Shown here: in pieces, positions 6,037 through 11,405 of the stretch
Layout: the number at the start of each line of letters is the position of its first letter
How positions within the stretch are numbered: position 1 is the stretch's first letter
Source of the DNA: Rhodospirillales bacterium
GTDB lineage: Bacteria; Pseudomonadota; Alphaproteobacteria; Acetobacterales; Acetobacteraceae
Length of the DNA stretch: 11,405 nucleotides
Reading direction: 5' to 3'
NCBI GenBank assembly: GCA_903644035.1
Contig: CAHJXG010000104.1
Location: 1 to 11,405 of the forward strand
The notes under the pieces: model-generated
What the model saw: only the letters and a program-made list of their open reading frames with translations
The model's database searches: none
What the model was told of the DNA's origin: nothing
Program-made: the position numbers and the translations under genes

Positions 6037-7118
6037 TCGGCCTCCAGCGCCGCACGCCGCTGCTGACCCGCGACGCGGAGGGCCTGTTCTGGATGGCCCG
6101 CTACCTCGAGCGGGTCGAGAACCTCGCCCGGCTGATCGACGTGACGCAGACCTTCGAAAGCCCGGGGCGGGAGGCCGAGTCCTGGGCGGCGCTGGTCGCC
6201 ATCATGGCGGACGACGCCGGGCTGCAGGAGCGCGGCCTCGCGATGGACGCCGCGAGCATCAAGCGCTTCTATCTGCTGGACCCCACCAACCCGACCGGCA
6301 TCCCCGCCTGCATCGAGCTTGCCCGCACCAACGCGCGCACGCTGCGCCCGCTGATCAGCACCGAGATGTGGATGCAGCTCAACGTGTTCCACCACGACCT
6401 GCTGGCCATCGAGCCGTGGGAGCTGGACGGCGACGCGCTGTCTCGCCTGTGCCGCCGCATCAAGGAGGGCGTGCAGGCGCATACCGGCATCACCGAGGGC
6501 ACGTTCTTCCGCGACCAGGGCTGGCATTTCTACGAGGTCGGCCGGCTGATCGAGCGCGCCGACCAGACGACCCGGCTGCTGGACATCAAGTATCACCTGC
6601 TGGCCCGCGGCACGCCGGAGCAGCGCCGGGTCGCGGAGCTGACCCAGTGGAACGCGCTGCTGCGGGCGGCGGCCGGCTATCACGGGTTCCGCCGGGTGGC
6701 GCAGGCGGGCTTCGTGCCGGCGGATGTCGTCGCGTTCCTGCTGGGCGACACGTCCTTCGCCCGCAGCGTCGCGCTGTGCGTGGGGCAGATGGACTGGCAT
6801 TTCAGCGCGCTGCGCTCCCGCTACGGCCTGCGCGACACGGCGCCGGTGCTGGAGCGGATCGAGGACTTGCGCGTGGCGCTGGGCGAGCCGGTGCTGCGGC
6901 TGCTGCCGGACGGGCTGCACGACTTCCTCGACAGTATGCAGCGCGACCTGGCGAAGCTGGGCGAGCTGATCGGCACCATGTTCTTCCGCGACTGGCGCCC
7001 GTTGAAGCAGAGCCAGACGCAGGGCCATGGACCCCATGAGCACTCCCAGGACGGCCAGGCGGACCATGGCCCGTCTCAAGGCGGCCAGTCGCAGTCCCAA
7101 GTGCAGAGGACTCCCTGA
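6033..7118 (+). CDS. alpha-E domain protein (DUF403) with His/Gln-rich tail
   Basis: This 361-residue, mostly helical protein is the standard partner of circularly permuted ATP-grasp enzymes. Its ATG lies inside the preceding stop (ATGA overlap). Family signatures are TRDAEGLFWMARYLERVENLARLID (starting at residue 12), FFRDQGWHFYEVGRLIERADQTTRLLD (starting at 158), KYHLL (186-190), a GYHGFRR segment (215-221) and FARSVALCVGQMDWHF (242-257). The domain ends near residue 325. The family is usually a little over 300 residues, and the extra length here is a low-complexity tail (326-361) rich in Gln, Ser, Gly and His (for example GHGPHEHSQD). That tail could bind metal or be disordered. The domain's role is unknown. 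It is thought to act with the ATP-grasp partner in forming or handling a peptide-like product. Confidence 0.92.
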   Translation: MIGLQRRTPLLTRDAEGLFWMARYLERVENLARLIDVTQTFESPGREAESWAALVAIMADDAGLQERGLAMDAASIKRFYLLDPTNPTGIPACIELARTNARTLRPLISTEMWMQLNVFHHDLLAIEPWELDGDALSRLCRRIKEGVQAHTGITEGTFFRDQGWHFYEVGRLIERADQTTRLLDIKYHLLARGTPEQRRVAELTQWNALLRAAAGYHGFRRVAQAGFVPADVVAFLLGDTSFARSVALCVGQMDWHFSALRSRYGLRDTAPVLERIEDLRVALGEPVLRLLPDGLHDFLDSMQRDLAKLGELIGTMFFRDWRPLKQSQTQGHGPHEHSQDGQADHGPSQGGQSQSQVQRTP

Positions 7119-7121
7119 ACG

Positions 7122-7892
7122 ATGCGGCGGACCGTCCACGCCAAGCCCTCGGCTCCGGGCACGAGACGGCCGGTGCGCGCATGGCTGGGGTTGGCGCTGC
7201 TGTGCCTCGGCGCCGCGTCCGCCGCCGCGCAGCAGGTCGCGCCGCCGGGCATCCCCGCGGACCGCTTTCCCAAGCCGCTGCGCCCGGTCGCCAGCATCAT
7301 CTCCAACCAATGGTCGAGCGAGGACACGCGCGAGCGGGTGGGGGAGGCGGGCCGCGTCATGCAGCTGCTCGGCATCCAGCCCGGCATGGCGGTGGCGGAC
7401 ATCGGCGCCGGGTCAGGCTACTACACCGTGCGGCTGTCGCAGCGCGTCGGCCCGGCGGGCCGGGTGTTCGCCGAGGACATCATGCCGGACTACCTGGCCG
7501 GGCTGCGGCGCCGGGTCGCGGCGAAGGGCCTGGGCAACGTGACGGTGGCGCTGGGCGAGGCGCACGACCCGCGCCTGCCGCCGGCGTCGGTCGACGTGGC
7601 GCTGCTGGTGCACATGTATCATGAGATCGACCAGCCTTTCGGCCTGCTGGCCAACCTGCTCCCCGCGCTCCGCCCCGGAGGGCGCGTCGCGATCCTGGAC
7701 GCTGACCGCGCGACCTCGCAGCACGGCACGCCGCCCGCACTGCTGGAATGCGAGCTGCGCGCCGTCGGCTACCGCCAGGTCGCGTTCCACCCGCTGGAGG
7801 GCGGCGCGGTCTACCTCGCGGTGTTCACCCCGCCGACCCAGCCGCCCGCACCGGCCAGCATCGTGCCGTGCCGGGACCAAGGCTCGCGCTAG
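7122..7892 (+). CDS. class I SAM-dependent methyltransferase with export signal
   Basis: This 256-residue protein starts three bases after the alpha-E stop, with AGAGGA (7105-7110) as a loosely spaced ribosome-binding site. Residues 1-37 look like a signal peptide with a long basic N-region (RRP at 15-17), a hydrophobic core (AWLGLALLCLGAA) and a cleavage-like SAAAQ. The TRRPVR segment loosely resembles a Tat motif. A Rossmann-type methyltransferase domain follows. It has motif I, VADIGAGSGYYTVRL (91-105), an acidic ribose-binding ED (118-119), the LLVHMYHEID segment (161-170) and ALRPGGRVAILDAD (182-195). The C-terminus is Pro-rich. The methyl acceptor is unknown. Exported proteins of this kind occur in Gram-negative bacteria, and how they would obtain SAM in the periplasm is unresolved. 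It lies within the ATP-grasp operon. Confidence 0.85.
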   Translation: MRRTVHAKPSAPGTRRPVRAWLGLALLCLGAASAAAQQVAPPGIPADRFPKPLRPVASIISNQWSSEDTRERVGEAGRVMQLLGIQPGMAVADIGAGSGYYTVRLSQRVGPAGRVFAEDIMPDYLAGLRRRVAAKGLGNVTVALGEAHDPRLPPASVDVALLVHMYHEIDQPFGLLANLLPALRPGGRVAILDADRATSQHGTPPALLECELRAVGYRQVAFHPLEGGAVYLAVFTPPTQPPAPASIVPCRDQGSR

Positions 7893-7911
7893 ACGCGCGG
7901 GGGCCGCCCGA

Positions 7912-7949
7912 CCCATGCCCTTCAGCGGCACAGGGGAACAGGGCATGGG
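7912..7949 (+). repeat. 10-bp inverted repeat before the glycoside hydrolase gene
   Basis: CCCATGCCCT (7912-7921) and AGGGCATGGG (7940-7949) form a perfect 10-bp stem around an 18-base loop, 19 bases after the methyltransferase stop. The loop carries GGGGAA (7933-7938), a ribosome-binding-like sequence. The right arm holds an ATG (7945) that opens a 17-codon frame. There is no T-tract, so a terminator is unlikely. Confidence 0.55.
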
Positions 7950-7984
7950 CTGGCTGGGCCGCGAAGGCTGCGGATGGCGGCGCC

Positions 7985-10576
<2,592 letters not shown>

Positions 10577-10612
10577 TGTTCGCGGTGCCGCGCATGTGTT
10601 CTAGTGCGAGGC

Positions 10613-11293
10613 ATGACATCCCTCGCGCTCGCCGCCTTGGCCTTCATCGCCATCCACCTCGGGGTGTCAGGCACCACGCTGCGGGACCGGGCGGTGGTCA
10701 CCATCGGGCTGCGCGGCTACATGCTGGCGTTCTCCGTCGCCTCGGTCGGCGCGATCATCTGGCTGGTGTCGGCCTACCAGGCCGCGGCCTACGTGCCGAC
10801 CTGGGGGCAGCTCGAGGGGTGGAAGCCGGTGATGATCGCGCTGATGCTGCCGGCGTTCCTGCTGGTGGTCATCGGCCTGACGACGCCGAACCCGACCTCG
10901 GTGGCGCAGGAGGGCCTGGTGGACCAGGCGCCCCAAGGCATCGTCCGCATCACCCGGCACCCGTTCCTGATGGGCGTGGCCCTCTGGTCGGGCCTGCACC
11001 TGATCGGCAACGGCGACGTGGCGTCCCTGCTGTTCTTCGCGGCGCTCGCGGTCGTCGCCGTGGCCGGCACCGTCTCGATTGATGCGAAGCGCCGCCGGGT
11101 GCTGGGGGCCAAGGCCTGGGAGGTTTTTGCGTCCCGCACCTCCATCGTGCCCTTCGCCGCCATCCTGGCCGGGCGCAACAGCCTGGCGGTGCGGGAGATC
11201 GGCTGGTGGCGGCCGGGCGTGGGGATCGCGGCCTATGTCCTGATGCTGGGCGGCCACGCGCACCTCGTCGGCGTCTCGCCCTGGCCGGCATAG
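10613..11293 (+). CDS. NnrU family integral membrane protein
   Basis: This 226-residue polytopic inner-membrane protein matches the NnrU family (PF07298), which is related to plant zeta-carotene isomerase Z-ISO and to isoprenylcysteine methyltransferase-like membrane proteins. About six hydrophobic segments are visible (near 2-18, 34-55, 73-90, 118-131, 136-154 and 201-216). Family marks are the first-helix IHLGVSGT (14-21) and GIVRITRHPFLMGVALWSGLHLIGNGD (starting at 109). His15 and His116 are candidates for haem or metal ligands by analogy with Z-ISO. NnrU was named from denitrification loci, but nothing else here points to nitrogen oxides. The ATG at 10613 is preferred although GAGG lies only one base away. 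A GTG at 10604 is an alternative. The gene starts 36 bases after the hydrolase stop, so it may be co-transcribed. Confidence 0.88.
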   Translation: MTSLALAALAFIAIHLGVSGTTLRDRAVVTIGLRGYMLAFSVASVGAIIWLVSAYQAAAYVPTWGQLEGWKPVMIALMLPAFLLVVIGLTTPNPTSVAQEGLVDQAPQGIVRITRHPFLMGVALWSGLHLIGNGDVASLLFFAALAVVAVAGTVSIDAKRRRVLGAKAWEVFASRTSIVPFAAILAGRNSLAVREIGWWRPGVGIAAYVLMLGGHAHLVGVSPWPA

Positions 11294-11303
11294 CGCCGGG
11301 CGC

Positions 11304-11405
11304 ATGACGCAGGCGGTGGTGATCGGCGCAGGCGGCGGCCTGGGCCGTGCCTTGGCGGCGGCGCTGGAGCGGGGCGGCGCCTATGGCCGGGTCACGCGCC
11401 TCGGC
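11304..11405 (+). CDS. short-chain dehydrogenase/reductase, N-terminal fragment
   Basis: Only the first 34 codons are in the window, and the frame is open to the right edge. The protein starts MTQAVVIGAGGGLGRALAAA. The beta-strand followed by GAGGGLG (residues 8-14) is the GxxxGxG dinucleotide-binding turn of SDR oxidoreductases. The C-terminal catalytic Tyr-x-x-x-Lys lies outside the window, so the family call rests on the nucleotide-binding motif alone. The ATG at 11304 follows the NnrU stop by ten bases, and no strong Shine-Dalgarno sequence is seen. Close spacing suggests it continues the same plus-strand operon. Confidence 0.72.
   Translation, partial: MTQAVVIGAGGGLGRALAAALERGGAYGRVTRLG

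Noticed and set aside
5736..7310. A 524-codon minus-strand frame spanning the ATP-grasp, alpha-E and methyltransferase genes
   Set aside because: It crosses three supported plus-strand genes, and its translation shows only biased Arg/Gln/His composition.
7748..7984. An N-terminal extension of 79 codons on the glycoside hydrolase
   Set aside because: It overlaps the methyltransferase gene out of frame and is Arg/Pro-rich. Homology-like sequence begins only after the TTG at 7985.

Overview
The window is very GC-rich, with strong G/C in third codon positions. It looks like a chromosomal segment of an alphaproteobacterium, most likely from the Rhodospirillales/Acetobacteraceae side. The evidence is a DUF1491 protein (a family I know only from alphaproteobacteria), OmpA-type outer-membrane proteins with an alanine/proline linker, and NnrU. 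No IS elements, tRNA or rRNA genes, or CRISPR arrays are visible, and the coding composition is uniform.

Layout. Positions 1-524 (minus strand) hold a 64-residue basic protein whose stop overlaps the TTG start of a DUF429-like protein that runs off the left edge. Positions 675-1010 (plus) encode a DUF1491 protein. Positions 1244-3597 (plus) hold two tandem paralogous outer-membrane proteins, each with a signal peptide, beta-barrel, Pro-rich linker and peptidoglycan-binding OmpA C-terminal domain. A terminator-like hairpin separates them. A strong 17-bp hairpin lies between the second copy and a convergent exported four-cysteine protein at 3749-4243 (minus). A 344-base divergent intergenic region follows.

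From 4588 to the right edge everything is on the plus strand and closely packed: a circularly permuted ATP-grasp protein and an alpha-E (DUF403) protein joined by an ATGA overlap, a class I methyltransferase with an export signal, a large MGH1-like/GH63-type glycoside hydrolase, an NnrU-family membrane protein, and the first 34 codons of a short-chain dehydrogenase.

How they may work together. The ATP-grasp/alpha-E pair is a known conserved two-gene module of unproven biochemistry, predicted to form amide or peptide bonds. Its usual companions, a transglutaminase-like peptidase and a proteasome-like (Anbu) peptidase, are not in this window. Here the pair is followed by an exported methyltransferase and a sugar-cleaving enzyme. 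That combination, possibly a peptide- or glycan-modifying pathway, is the best candidate for an under-described system. The evidence for a shared pathway is only gene order and spacing. The outer-membrane proteins are a separate unit and probably tether the outer membrane to peptidoglycan.
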